From the NCBI GenBank assembly GCA_023398815.1, contig JAEWRW010000046.1, positions 135,969 through 199,968 of the forward strand: a stretch of DNA of 64,000 nucleotides. Direction: 5' to 3'. Positions within the stretch are counted from its first letter, which is position 1; each line of letters starts with the position of its first letter. Position numbers and translations under genes: made by a program. The notes beneath the pieces were generated by a model. The model had not been told where the DNA came from. It did no database searches and was given only the letters and a program-made list of their open reading frames with translations. Source of the stretch: Bacillota bacterium (GTDB taxonomy: Bacteria; Bacillota; Clostridia; Christensenellales; UMGS416). Shown here piece after piece: positions 34,834 through 43,810 of this stretch.

Positions 34834-35758
34834 GCCTCCCGCCTCCAGCGTACGGTATCGAGGAACGCCTCCAACCGGGTGTCCAGCCCGGCGGGGGCGG
34901 TGTGCTCATCCAGCGACAGGAAGGCAAAGGGTACCCCGGCCCGCCGCAGCCGCCGCTGGGCCATGCTGCCCGCAAAGGAGTCGGGCCCACAGCCAAAGCA
35001 CGTCAAAAACAGAACGCCGTCCACATCGGCCTGCCGGCTGAGCAACTCGGCGCAGCCCACGGTCTCCGCGCCGATCTGCCAGAAGAGGGGTTTTGCGAGC
35101 CCCGCAGCCGCCTGGCGGAGCGTGCGCCCGTCGTAGCGGTCCATCGTCACCACCTCCGCCCCCAGGGCGCGCAACCTCCGGGCCGCGTCCATGTTGAGGA
35201 ACAGGTCCTCCGTGAGGTACCGGTGCCCCAGCAGCAGGATGCGCCCCCCGGCGGGCCTGGGCCCATCGGGCCGGAAGGGTGCTGCCCGCGCCGCCCGGTC
35301 ATTGAGGTAACGCGCCAGTGCCCGGTCGTGAGCCGCCCGCGCCTTTCGGCGATCGAGCCCCAGGCGGTCGGCCGTCCACAGCGCCGCCCGCAGGCTGCCG
35401 CCGTCGCGGTCGTGGCAGTTGATGTCCGGGTCCAAAAGCGGCGGCAGGCCGGGCACCGTGCGGGCCATATCCGGCAGGCCGCCGATCTTGGGGCACATCC
35501 ACTCCCGGTGGGAGACGCTGCGGTACCGCGGCGTCAGCACCCAATCGGCCCGGCCCTGCAGCGCTAGTAGGTGCCCAAACCAGGCTTTCACCGGTAGGCA
35601 GGCCTCGCCCACGCAGGAGGCCACGCCAGCCTCCAGCACCTTGCGGTCAGTGGCGGCGAAAGCTCGAACGCCACGCCCATCTCCTCTAAAAAACCGCGCC
35701 AAATAGAACCGTAGGGATGGTACACCAACCCCCGTGGAATGCCAACGGTAACAGACAT
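34830..35758 (-). CDS. CoA-dehydratase activase-related protein (DUF2229 type), apparently frameshifted
   Basis: ATG 35758, with GGAGGTGAATGC upstream, gives MSVTVGIPRGLVYHPYGSIW and then RGFLEEMGVAFELSPP, the classic DUF2229 N-terminus. From about 35650-35657 homology continues in another frame as TDRKVLEAGVASCVGEACLP and on to the stop at 34830 (FLTCFGCGPDSF near the end). One base appears to be missing near GCCGCCAC. The open frame that a gene caller would use starts at ATG 35762 and has a scrambled first 45 residues. If repaired the protein is about 309 aa. The first gene of the activase trio may thus be broken, mis-sequenced or recoded. Confidence 0.8.
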
Positions 35759-35881
35759 GCATTCACCTCCACTATGGTATCGACGGGTCCCCAGCGATTT
35801 ATACCGGTGGGTGGATGCGCCAAAAGGGGCGGTATGGACTGGAAAACATTGACAATACTATAGCCAATCCCCCGGTTTGCC

Positions 35882-35910
35882 TTGAAGCGACGGGGTGCGC
35901 GGTGTAAAAT
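35882..35910 (+). promoter_or_regulatory. Promoter of the RraB-like gene
   Basis: TTGAAG (35882-35887), 17-bp spacer, TAAAAT (35905-35910); the ATG is 32 nt further on. Confidence 0.55.
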
Positions 35911-35942
35911 GGGGAAAACGAGGAAAGGGTGCGGGCTGCCCA

Positions 35943-36806
35943 ATGAGCATCTTCCGAACTCTCTTTGGCAAAAAGGCAAAGCTCCCGGCGTATGAGAGCC
36001 ATGTGCGCTCCTACGTCGATCAATATGAGGAAAAACCCGTCTACTACACCGTTGACCTGGGTCTGGCTGACTTGGCCGTGAAGGATGAGTTTTCAGTCTA
36101 TGTGGCGGTCATCCTGCCCGCGCAGATTTTGGCCGGCCAGGAGCCGCCCGTCTCGCGGGAGGAGCTGGACGCCTTGCACACGCTGGAGGCCGACGCCTTT
36201 GCCGACGCCCAGCGAGTGGGGTACCTCTACGCCGGCCGGGCCATCGTGACCGCCGCCGAACACATGTACATCGCCTTCTACTGCCGGCCGGAGGACAAGC
36301 AGGCCGTGACCGACAGCCTCAATCGCATCTGCCAGCGGCGGGGTCGCACGCCCACGATGGTGCTGGTGAAGGACGACCCGGAATGGCTCTTCTACACCGA
36401 CCGGCTGGCCCCCGACGAACACAAGCTGCAGCACATCAACCACATGGACATCCTGCAGGAGCTCAAAGACCACGGCGATGACAGCGCCGCCGCCCGCCCC
36501 GTCTACTTCTGGCTCTATACCAAGACGCGGGAGGCCGGCGAGCAGATCGCGGCCGAGGCCAAGGCCGCCGGCATGGAGAGCGCCGAGATCACCGACAGCC
36601 GGGAGAGCGAGGAAGGCCCCGTCGACGCCGACCGGCCCTTTGCCGTGCAGCTGACCTGCACAATGGCGCCCACGCTTGATGGCCTGAACGCCAAAGCGTG
36701 GAAGCTCATCGACCTGGCCCGCGCCCACGAGGGGCTCTACGACGGCGCGGAGACCGAAGTCGTGCACGCTGGAGTGGCCCCCTCGACCCCCGAGCAGGCC
36801 CAATAA
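35943..36806 (+). CDS. DUF695 / RraB-like domain protein
   Basis: 287 aa. The N-terminal half (YEEKPVYYTVDLGLADLAV and the AAEHMYIAFYC block) resembles DUF695. The C-terminal half from about residue 175 (DHGDDSAAARPVYFWLYT and KAAGMESAEI) resembles RraB, named in E. coli as an RNase E inhibitor; in this lineage such a role is unproven. The ATG has AGGAAAGGG about 12 nt upstream. Monocistronic. Confidence 0.75.
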   Translation: MSIFRTLFGKKAKLPAYESHVRSYVDQYEEKPVYYTVDLGLADLAVKDEFSVYVAVILPAQILAGQEPPVSREELDALHTLEADAFADAQRVGYLYAGRAIVTAAEHMYIAFYCRPEDKQAVTDSLNRICQRRGRTPTMVLVKDDPEWLFYTDRLAPDEHKLQHINHMDILQELKDHGDDSAAARPVYFWLYTKTREAGEQIAAEAKAAGMESAEITDSRESEEGPVDADRPFAVQLTCTMAPTLDGLNAKAWKLIDLARAHEGLYDGAETEVVHAGVAPSTPEQAQ

Positions 36807-36889
36807 CTGCTATCCGCCAACCGCACGTGGCCAAGTCGTTGGCGGCGTTCATCGTTATGGCAAACCCATATCGTTCGCAAGGATTTCCC

Positions 36890-36919
36890 TTGACAGCGCC
36901 ACCGGCCCGGGGCTAGAAT
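36890..36919 (+). promoter_or_regulatory. Promoter of the T-box-metG transcript
   Basis: Consensus TTGACA (36890-36895), 18-bp spacer, TAGAAT (36914-36919), directly ahead of the T-box leader. Confidence 0.7.
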
Positions 36920-36934
36920 GATTGCACATCAAAT

Positions 36935-37232
36935 GTATGGACGAGGAAGGGAAGAGTAGGTTGCCCCGTTCTCTCACAGAGAGCTTCCGTGCCGGCCCAG
37001 CCGGCGTGCTGAAAGGAAGCGGGAACGAACCGCCGAACATGATCCCGGAGTCCGCTTGGGCGAATCCGCACGCGGGTTGAGCCTGGGCCGGGGTAGCGAC
37101 CGATATCAGCGCAGGGGTATCCGCGTTATACGCGCGTACCAGATGAGGCCTGCCGCGCGAGCGGCTGGCGAACTGGAGTGGTAACACGAGCGCACAGCCC
37201 GTCTCCCGAATGTGGGAGACGGGCGTTTTTTT
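36935..37232 (+). ncRNA. T-box leader, methionine-specific
   Basis: Stem I region with AGAGTA, AGAGAGC and GGAACGAA elements; candidate specifier ATG at 37039-37041 following GAAC. The antiterminator bulge TGGT is at 37179-37182 (in GGAGTGGTAACAC) and can pair with an ACCA tRNA end, matching A73 of tRNA-Met. The terminator hairpin GCCCGTCTCCC/GGGAGACGGGC plus T7 (37197-37232) ends the element 18 nt before metG. Uncharged tRNA-Met should allow readthrough. Boundaries approximate. Confidence 0.9.
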
Positions 37233-37250
37233 GTGAAGGAGGGCGGCAAC

Positions 37251-38900
37251 ATGAAGGTAATGATCGGGGGGGCCTGGCCCTACGCCAACGGGTCGCTGCA
37301 CATCGGGCACATCGCGGGGCTGCTGCCCGGCGACATTCTGGCCCGCTACCACCGCATGCGGGGGGACGAGGTGTACTACGTCTCCGGCAGTGACTGCCAC
37401 GGCACGCCCATCAGCCTGAAAGCCGAGCGGGAGGGTTCCACGCCCGGGGAGGTCTCCGAGCGTTACCACCGGGAATTTGCCGAGAACTTCGCGGCACTGG
37501 GGTTCTCCTACGACCTCTACACCAAGACCAGCGGGCCTGCGCACAAGGATTTTGTGCAGGCCTTCCATCGGCGGCTCTACGGGGGGGAGCATGTGTATGA
37601 GAAGGTGGTGGAGCAGGCCTGGTGCCCCCACTGCCTGCGCTTCCTGCCCGACCGTTTTGTGACGGGGCTGTGCCCGGCCTGCGGGGCCACGGCGCGCGGC
37701 GACCAGTGCGAGGCCTGCGGCACCATGCTGGAGCCCGAGACCCTGCGTGACACCGCCTGCAGCGTCTGCGGGGGCGAGGTGCAGTTTCGGCCTTCCCAGC
37801 ACCTCTTTTTGGCCCTCTCCAAGCTGGAGCGTCCTCTGGCCGCCCTGGTGCGGGAGGCCCGCGGCTGGCGGCGCAACGCCATCGGCCAGACCGGGCGCTA
37901 CATCATGGAGGGGCTGCGGGACCGGGCAATCACACGCGACCTGGACTGGGGCATCCCCGTGCCCCACGCCGGGTACGAGGACAAGAAGATCTACATCTGG
38001 GCTGAGAACGTTCTGGGGTACCTCTCGGCCAGCGCCACCGTCTGCCAGCAGCGCGGCACCGATTGGAACGCTCTGTGGGGGTCAGACGCCCTGCACTACT
38101 ACGTGCACGGCAAGGATAATATCCCCTTCCACACGGTCATTCTACCGGCACTGCTCCTTGCCCACGGCGGCCTGCGCCTGCCCGACCGCATCGTCTCCAG
38201 CGAGTACCTGACGCTGGACGGGCGCAAGATCTCCACCTCCCACAACTGGGCCATATGGGTGCCGGATCTGCTGGCGCGTTACCCCGCCGATTCCATTCGC
38301 TACTTCCTCACGACCAACGCGCCGGAGAAGCGGGACGCCGACTTCAGCTGGCCGGAGTTTGTCGCCTGCCACAACAGCGAGCTGCTGGGCGCCTTCGGCA
38401 ACCTCGTCAACCGCACACTGCAGTTCGTGGCTCGCTACCTCAGCGGGCAAGCGCCGGTAGCTGGGGTTGACCCTGCCGTGACCGCCCAGGTGGAGACCTG
38501 CTACGCCGAAACGGCCCAGCGCATTGAGGCACTGGAGTGCAAAACGGCCCTTGACGGCGTGTTCGCGCTCATCCGCCGGCTCAACAAATACTTTGACGCC
38601 CGCCAGCCCTGGCTCACCCGCGGGAGCGACCCCGAGGACTGCGCGGTCACGCTGGCGACGTGCCTCTACGCCATCGCCAACCTGGGCAACCTGCTGGAGC
38701 CGTTCCTGCCATTCTCGGCAGCACGCATTCGGGGCTGGCTGGGGCTGGGCGCGCCGGTGTGGCAACCCGTCGCCCCGCCGGCGGGGCTCGTCATTGGTGA
38801 GACGGAGGTGCTCTTCCCCCGCCTGCCCGCCGACACCGCCGAGCGGGAGCAGGCCCTGCTGCTGTGCCAACGGCAGGAGGCCGCCAGCGCCAACGCGTAA
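37251..38900 (+). CDS. metG: Methionyl-tRNA synthetase
   Basis: 549 aa, class I. HIGH motif (LHIGHIAG), four zinc-knuckle Cys pairs (CPHC, CPAC, CEAC, CSVC), and KISTS in place of KMSKS (LDGRKISTSHNW). No C-terminal tRNA-binding (EMAP/Trbp111) domain. The KxSTS signature and zinc pattern are like the archaeal-type MetRS2 clade present in some Firmicutes. AAGGAGGGCGGCAAC precedes ATG 37251. Controlled by the T-box leader. Confidence 0.95.
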   Translation: MKVMIGGAWPYANGSLHIGHIAGLLPGDILARYHRMRGDEVYYVSGSDCHGTPISLKAEREGSTPGEVSERYHREFAENFAALGFSYDLYTKTSGPAHKDFVQAFHRRLYGGEHVYEKVVEQAWCPHCLRFLPDRFVTGLCPACGATARGDQCEACGTMLEPETLRDTACSVCGGEVQFRPSQHLFLALSKLERPLAALVREARGWRRNAIGQTGRYIMEGLRDRAITRDLDWGIPVPHAGYEDKKIYIWAENVLGYLSASATVCQQRGTDWNALWGSDALHYYVHGKDNIPFHTVILPALLLAHGGLRLPDRIVSSEYLTLDGRKISTSHNWAIWVPDLLARYPADSIRYFLTTNAPEKRDADFSWPEFVACHNSELLGAFGNLVNRTLQFVARYLSGQAPVAGVDPAVTAQVETCYAETAQRIEALECKTALDGVFALIRRLNKYFDARQPWLTRGSDPEDCAVTLATCLYAIANLGNLLEPFLPFSAARIRGWLGLGAPVWQPVAPPAGLVIGETEVLFPRLPADTAEREQALLLCQRQEAASANA

Positions 38901-38967
38901 CGCGCGAACTATGTTCCATGGTTTTGTTATGATATAATGCCAGAAGATAACAAGTGTGGAGAATGCA

Positions 38968-40041
38968 ATGAAGAAACCATGGATTGTCGTTTTGACCGTG
39001 CTCATCGTCGTCTTCGGCGTGGGCTACGGCCTGGTGCGCATGGGGTGGGATGCCCATGTCATCACCCGGGACGTGGACGAGACACAGAGTCAGGCGCTGG
39101 AAGGCTTTGACCGGCTGGAGATCCGCTCCAACATCGCCACCGTGCGCCTGCACACCGATGCGGCCGCCACCGCGGTCACCGCCCACCTCAGTGGCAGCGT
39201 GACCCTGCTGGGCCAAGAGGTGGACAACCTGCTGCAGGTGGCGACGGAAGGCGACACGGTGCGAGTGCAGGCGCTGGTCAAGCATCCCCTGTTCTTCCTC
39301 AACGTCCGCCGCATGACGCTGGACATCACCCTGCCCGCCGGGTACCGGGGCGACCTGACCGGCGACTCCTCGGCCGGGGGCATCGAGGTTGACTCGCCTC
39401 TGGAGCTCAAGAGCCTGGATCTCCACTCCTCCGCCGGGGCGGTGCGCCTGGGGAGTGTGACCGTCAGCCAATCCTTGACGCTCAATTCCTCCGCCGGTGC
39501 CATTGAAACCGGCGTCCTCTCTGCCGATACCATCGAAATCAAATCCTCCGCCGGGCCGGTGCGGCTGGGGGATGTGAGCGCCAAGCAATGGCTGCGGCTC
39601 AATTCCTCCGCCGGGGCCGTCGAGGGCGGAACCCTCTCCGCCGACACCATCGAGATCAAGTCCTCTGCCGGGCCGGTGGAGCTCGCCGGTCTCCAAACGG
39701 GCAGCGGTACCGTAAAGTCCTCTGCTGGCAGCGTCACCGTGCACAACATCTCCGGCGCGGTGTCCCTGGATTCCTCCGCCGGCCCTGTGACGGCAGACTT
39801 CCTCGCACTCACCGGCAACTGCGACATCGACAGCTCCGCCGGGTCGGTGGAGGTCACCCTGCCCGCCGACATTTCGGCCAACCTGAACGCTTCCTCCTCC
39901 GCTGGGCGCGTGACGCTCGAGGAGCTGACGATCCAGAGCCAAACCAGCGAGAAGGACGCGGTCGTGGGGACACTTGGCAGCGGCGGGCCCCAGCTTACCG
40001 TTCATTCCTCCGCTGGCTCGGTGAAGATCTCCGGGCGGTAA
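38968..40041 (+). CDS. DUF4097-type beta-helix surface protein with SSAG repeats
   Basis: 357 aa. N-terminal signal anchor at about 4-22 (WIVVLTVLIVVFGVGYGLV), then a beta-rich region dominated by eleven SSAG tetrapeptides spaced about 16-25 residues apart from residue about 133 to the end, as in DUF4097 (putative adhesin) proteins where each marks a turn of a right-handed helix. Pairs such as SADTIEIKSSAGPV occur twice, so the repeat grew by duplication. Outer-face location; function unknown. TATAAT at 38933-38938 is its likely -10; GGAG lies before the ATG. Confidence 0.8.
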   Translation: MKKPWIVVLTVLIVVFGVGYGLVRMGWDAHVITRDVDETQSQALEGFDRLEIRSNIATVRLHTDAAATAVTAHLSGSVTLLGQEVDNLLQVATEGDTVRVQALVKHPLFFLNVRRMTLDITLPAGYRGDLTGDSSAGGIEVDSPLELKSLDLHSSAGAVRLGSVTVSQSLTLNSSAGAIETGVLSADTIEIKSSAGPVRLGDVSAKQWLRLNSSAGAVEGGTLSADTIEIKSSAGPVELAGLQTGSGTVKSSAGSVTVHNISGAVSLDSSAGPVTADFLALTGNCDIDSSAGSVEVTLPADISANLNASSSAGRVTLEELTIQSQTSEKDAVVGTLGSGGPQLTVHSSAGSVKISGR

Positions 40042-40055
40042 ATCGCAGAATGCTC

Positions 40056-40092
40056 AGCGGGTGGAACACGATCGTGTTCCACCCGCTTTTTC
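40056..40092 (+). terminator. Terminator after the DUF4097 gene
   Basis: A perfect 32-nt palindrome, stem AGCGGGTGGAACACGA, running into TTTTTCC. Confidence 0.9.
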
Positions 40093-40137
40093 CTTGCCCT
40101 CTACGTCTACCACCCTGCCAGCTGACCCATTTCAGCT

Positions 40138-40866
40138 CTACTCCAGCGGCTCCAACGGCTCGGCCACACAGTGGGTGACCGGCGTGGTGCGGATGGGGGC
40201 GGCCCAGCGCACGGCGTTGGTGAGCACACGTTGGATGTCTGGCTGGTGGTAGATGGGGTATTCCTCGTGCCCGGTGGCAAAGGCAAAGAGCTTGCCGGCC
40301 CCGCGCCGGTAGCAGCAGCCGCTGCGCAGCACCTCGCCACCCTGGAACCAGCTGATGAACACCAACTCATCAGGCGCACAGCGTCCATTGGGCTCGGAGT
40401 ACATCTCGGAGTGCGGCACGTCGATGTAATCCCGCTCCAGCCCATCCACGATGGGGTGGCTGCGGTCGATGACCCAGATGCGCTCCCGTTCGCCCCTCTC
40501 CCGGTACTGCCGGCGGCCGCAGACGGGGCCGACGAGCCGGTCCATCACCGCGCAGTAGATGCCTGAATGCAGGGCCAGGAAACCCATGCCATCGGCGGTG
40601 ATGCGCCGCACGATACGGTCCACCCGGTCGCTTGCGATGGCGTCGTTGTGCAGGTGGGACCACCACACCAGCACGTCGGTCGTGTCCAGCACCTCATCGG
40701 GCAGGCCCTGTTGGGGTTGCAGCAACCCCGCCGTACGCACGGTGAGCCCCGGCTCCCGCGCCAAAAAATTGGCGATGACCGTATTGACGTCCTCGGGGTA
40801 GGCTGCCGCGCCTTTGGGGTCGTCGGCGAACCCCTCGCTCCACACAGTCACCCGCAGTTCCTTCAT
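40138..40866 (-). CDS. ThuA-like trehalose-utilisation-family protein
   Basis: 242 aa. ThuA/glutamine-amidotransferase-like fold: MKELRVTVWSEGF, VLVWWSHLHNDAI, MGFLALHSG and FAFATGHEEYPIYH. In rhizobia ThuA helps oxidise trehalose; here the substrate is not known. Start ATG 40866 has GAGGTGGACGGGC. Upstream in-frame codons would give a long unlike extension. Monocistronic. Confidence 0.85.
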   Translation of the reverse strand: MKELRVTVWSEGFADDPKGAAAYPEDVNTVIANFLAREPGLTVRTAGLLQPQQGLPDEVLDTTDVLVWWSHLHNDAIASDRVDRIVRRITADGMGFLALHSGIYCAVMDRLVGPVCGRRQYRERGERERIWVIDRSHPIVDGLERDYIDVPHSEMYSEPNGRCAPDELVFISWFQGGEVLRSGCCYRRGAGKLFAFATGHEEYPIYHQPDIQRVLTNAVRWAAPIRTTPVTHCVAEPLEPLE

Positions 40867-41064
40867 GCCCGTCCACCTCGTTGCTTTGCGCTTTTCCGCG
40901 TTTCTGCATTTTTCCATGGCTGTCGCCTTTTTCCTGCCAATCCCCCTTGCACCGGGCTGGAATAAAAGCCAACTCCTCCACCATACTAAGGGTGTGAAAC
41001 CGGATTCCTCCGGCTGCACCCATTTCATCCCACCAACGTGGGATGCACGAAAAGGAGAGCACAC

Positions 41065-41319
41065 ATGGGTATTTTGAGTTGGATCATCGTTGGCGCTCTG
41101 GCTGGCTGGATTGCCAGCATGATCACCGGCAAAAACCGGGAGATGGGCGCATTCATGAACATCCTGGTCGGCGTCGTCGGTGCGGCCATCGGCGGGTTCA
41201 TCATGAGCCTCATCGGCTCCTACGGGTTCACCGGCTTCAACATCTGGAGCCTGCTGGTGGCCACGCTGGGCGCGGTGGTGCTGCTGCTGCTCATCGGCCT
41301 GTTCCGGCGGAAGAAGTAA
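41065..41319 (+). CDS. GlsB/YeaQ/YmgE-family small membrane protein
   Basis: 84 aa with three hydrophobic segments (ILSWIIVGALAGWIASMITG, then NILVGVVGAAIGGFIMSLIG, then LLVATLGAVVLLLLIGLF) and RRKK end. The so-called transglycosylase-associated family, commonly linked to envelope or general stress. AAAGGAGAGCACAC precedes the ATG. Confidence 0.92.
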   Translation: MGILSWIIVGALAGWIASMITGKNREMGAFMNILVGVVGAAIGGFIMSLIGSYGFTGFNIWSLLVATLGAVVLLLLIGLFRRKK

Positions 41320-41325
41320 CGGCGG

Positions 41326-41829
41326 TCACCGCCCGCCGCCGGTCACTTGGCGTTGAATGGCCTGGGCCACCTGTGCCGGGGTCAACCGGGAGGTGTTTAG
41401 CACCGTGGCATGGAGCGCACGGTAGCGCTCCATGGTTTCGGCACCCTCCACCTGCTCGGTGCGCCGCCCGTCATACGTGAGACGCCGACGGTACACCTCG
41501 CGGTCCTCACACACCAGCGCGAACTTCCACAGGCGATAGTCCCGGGCTGTCAGCGTGTCGGTCACCAGGTCAAACATGAAGTCGCCGTGCATGAGCCAGC
41601 TGAAGAGCACCACATCGGTCTGCGGGTCTGCAAAGTATTGATCCAGAATCTGCCCGAAGAGCCGTTCGACCGTTCGTTGCTGCTCGGTGGTTTTGGGGTG
41701 CCAGGGGTGTACCATCCAGCACCAGTCGGCGTCCAGCCAAGCACAGCGGCCCATGGTACGCAGGAGCTCCCGGCAGACGGTCGTCTTGCCGACCCCCGCC
41801 GGCCCACCCACCATGATGAAGTCCTTCAT
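41326..41829 (-). CDS. P-loop nucleoside kinase-like protein
   Basis: 167 aa. Walker A GGPAGVGKTTVC near the N-terminus, DADWCW as a likely substrate/base site, VCEDREVYRRRL lid-like segment. Related to AAA_33/shikimate-kinase-like small kinases; substrate unknown. GGGAGGTGCACC before ATG 41829. Confidence 0.78.
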   Translation of the reverse strand: MKDFIMVGGPAGVGKTTVCRELLRTMGRCAWLDADWCWMVHPWHPKTTEQQRTVERLFGQILDQYFADPQTDVVLFSWLMHGDFMFDLVTDTLTARDYRLWKFALVCEDREVYRRRLTYDGRRTEQVEGAETMERYRALHATVLNTSRLTPAQVAQAIQRQVTGGGR

Positions 41830-41960
41830 GGTGCACCTCCCTCGCTTGTCCCCATCAGTATAGCCTAAGAGCGCAGGGCGTACCAGCTGTCCGGTTGACT
41901 CAAACCAAACCGGCCGGCTTGCTGCCGCCCATTGACGGCAGAGCAACCTCCCGCATGAAC

Positions 41961-41996
41961 AAACCATCGCCCAGCAAATGCTTGCCGGGCGATGGT
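41961..41996 (-). terminator. Terminator downstream of the LRR gene
   Basis: AACCATCGCCC pairs with GGGCGATGGTT across a 14-nt loop, about 30 nt past the LRR stop. Confidence 0.7.
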
Positions 41997-42026
41997 TGTT
42001 GTGTTACAAATCGCGTTTGGCCGCTG

Positions 42027-43664
42027 TCACTTGCGCCGGCGAACGCCGAGGCGGTTGCGGCCGGGGGCACTGGGCCCTGCGTTGTTGCGCAGGTAGAGGA
42101 GCAGCAGGACTACGGCCGCCGCCACCGCTACCACGCCCACCACGATGAGCACGATGGTGCCCACGCGGCTGCCACCCTTGGCAGGGGCCTTGGTGGCCTT
42201 GGGGGAGGCTGACACCTTGGCCGAAGAAGTGGCCGTCACCTTGGCCGTGCTGGCGGCACTGGCGGTGGCCGTCACCACAGAGGCCTCGGTCGCGGTGGCC
42301 TTGAGCGTCTTCACCGGCACGGTGACAAAGCTGCGGTGGGTGTACTTCTGCTCCCCCACGGTCAGGTCGTACTCCACCCCCAGCATAAAGGTGTATCTCG
42401 TGTTCTCCTTGAGGTCGGTGACGACGAAGGAGGTAGCCAGCTTATCCGGCGCGGCCAGGCTCTTGAGCGAATCGCCGGACACGCGGTAGACGTAGTACTT
42501 GTTGATCTTCCAACTGCCGGTGCCGTTGCTGCCCTCGGTGCACAGCGGCCACGTCAGCGCCACCGTGGTGGAGGTCACCGTGGTCTTGCCCTGCTCCATG
42601 GCCGGCAGTTGGTTGGAGAAGAGCTTGTCCTTGGCGTTGATACTCTCCATCACCTTGCGCGGGCCTGACCCGCCGGACATGTCGAGGAAGTTCCACTCCA
42701 CGCTGATGGCGTCAAAGCTCTTGCCCGACAGGGTGTCCGGCAGGGTGCGCAGGCGGTTGATGTCCAGCCGCAGGGTCTTAAGCTTGCCGGCGGCCAGCGT
42801 GGGCTCCACCTCGGTCAGGCGGTTGTCGCTGGCGTCCAGGCTTGTGAGTGCCGGCGCGCCGCCAATGCCCTCGGGCAGGGCCTCCAGCAGGTTGTCGCTC
42901 ACGTCCAGGGTGGCGAGCTTGGGAGCCTTGGCCGCGTCCACCGGCAGAGATTTGAGGAGGTTGCCGGAGGCATCGAGTTTCTCCAGCGCAGGGAGCTGGA
43001 AGACCGCCTTGGGCAGCGTGCCGATGCTGTTATCGGCCAGCGCAAGCGTCCGCAGGGTCGTCAGCTTGCTCACCTTGGCGTTCACGCTCTCCAGCTTGTT
43101 GCCGGCCAAATCGAGCGATGTCACGGCCTTGAGCGACCCGATGGTGTCGGGCATCTTGGAGATGGTGTTGCCCCGCAGGGAGATCGTAGCCAGCTTGGGT
43201 GCCGAATACAGCGCCGTGGGGAAGGATGTGAACTTGTTGTTATCGAGCACGATGGTGTTGAGCGCCGTCAGCTTCTCCAGCCCGCTGGGGAGCTTGGTCA
43301 GCTTGTTGCCCGAAAGATCGATGGCCGTGACATTGACGCACCACTGCAACCCTTCGGCGCTGGCGATGCCCTTGCCGGAGAGATCAAGCCCGCCGCCCAG
43401 CCGCGCCAAATCCGACCGGCGCAGGGGCGTGGCTTCGCCCACCCCGGCGGCGGCATGCAGCGCCGCCCTCAGTTTGCTGTCAGACACGGTGACCACGTCC
43501 TCGCTGGATGCTCCCGGCGACACCACCGGCAGCAGCGTCGCCAGCGGCATGGAGACCTGCGGGCTCGTGGTGGGTTCGGGCAGCGCGCCCACCCCCACCG
43601 CCGTCATCCACAGCAGCGCCAATGCCAGCACCGCCGCCAAACCCAATTTCCCACGGCTCTTCAT
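42027..43664 (-). CDS. Secreted, membrane-anchored leucine-rich-repeat protein
   Basis: 545 aa. Signal peptide at 1-27 (LAAVLALALLWMTAVGVGA). About ten LRRs at residues about 90-310 follow the LxxLxLxxNxLxxLP pattern (for example LATISLRGNTISKMPDTIG). Then come a fibronectin-III-like domain at about 340-440, an Ala/Thr/Ser/Lys linker, and a C-terminal helix at about 503-527 with a basic RRRK tail. It should display LRRs outside the cell; ligand unknown. A minus-strand TATACT lies upstream near 43717. Confidence 0.88.
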   Translation of the reverse strand: MKSRGKLGLAAVLALALLWMTAVGVGALPEPTTSPQVSMPLATLLPVVSPGASSEDVVTVSDSKLRAALHAAAGVGEATPLRRSDLARLGGGLDLSGKGIASAEGLQWCVNVTAIDLSGNKLTKLPSGLEKLTALNTIVLDNNKFTSFPTALYSAPKLATISLRGNTISKMPDTIGSLKAVTSLDLAGNKLESVNAKVSKLTTLRTLALADNSIGTLPKAVFQLPALEKLDASGNLLKSLPVDAAKAPKLATLDVSDNLLEALPEGIGGAPALTSLDASDNRLTEVEPTLAAGKLKTLRLDINRLRTLPDTLSGKSFDAISVEWNFLDMSGGSGPRKVMESINAKDKLFSNQLPAMEQGKTTVTSTTVALTWPLCTEGSNGTGSWKINKYYVYRVSGDSLKSLAAPDKLATSFVVTDLKENTRYTFMLGVEYDLTVGEQKYTHRSFVTVPVKTLKATATEASVVTATASAASTAKVTATSSAKVSASPKATKAPAKGGSRVGTIVLIVVGVVAVAAAVVLLLLYLRNNAGPSAPGRNRLGVRRRK

Positions 43665-43810
43665 TGTGGGTCACCCCCATCATTCGTTTTTTCACTATCC
43701 ATGCGGTGTTTTCCATAGTATAACACCGGCATATTTCCCGCACAACCGCACTGTTTCGTTGCTCTTGGGACGCATGCCGGCGCAAACAAGTTCCTGTGGT
43801 AACCTCCGGG

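Noticed and set aside
35687..35693. Programmed -1 frameshift at T TTT TTA in the DUF2229 gene
   Set aside because: The heptamer is in frame, but family homology continues in the original frame for about 15 codons beyond it, so the frame change lies downstream.
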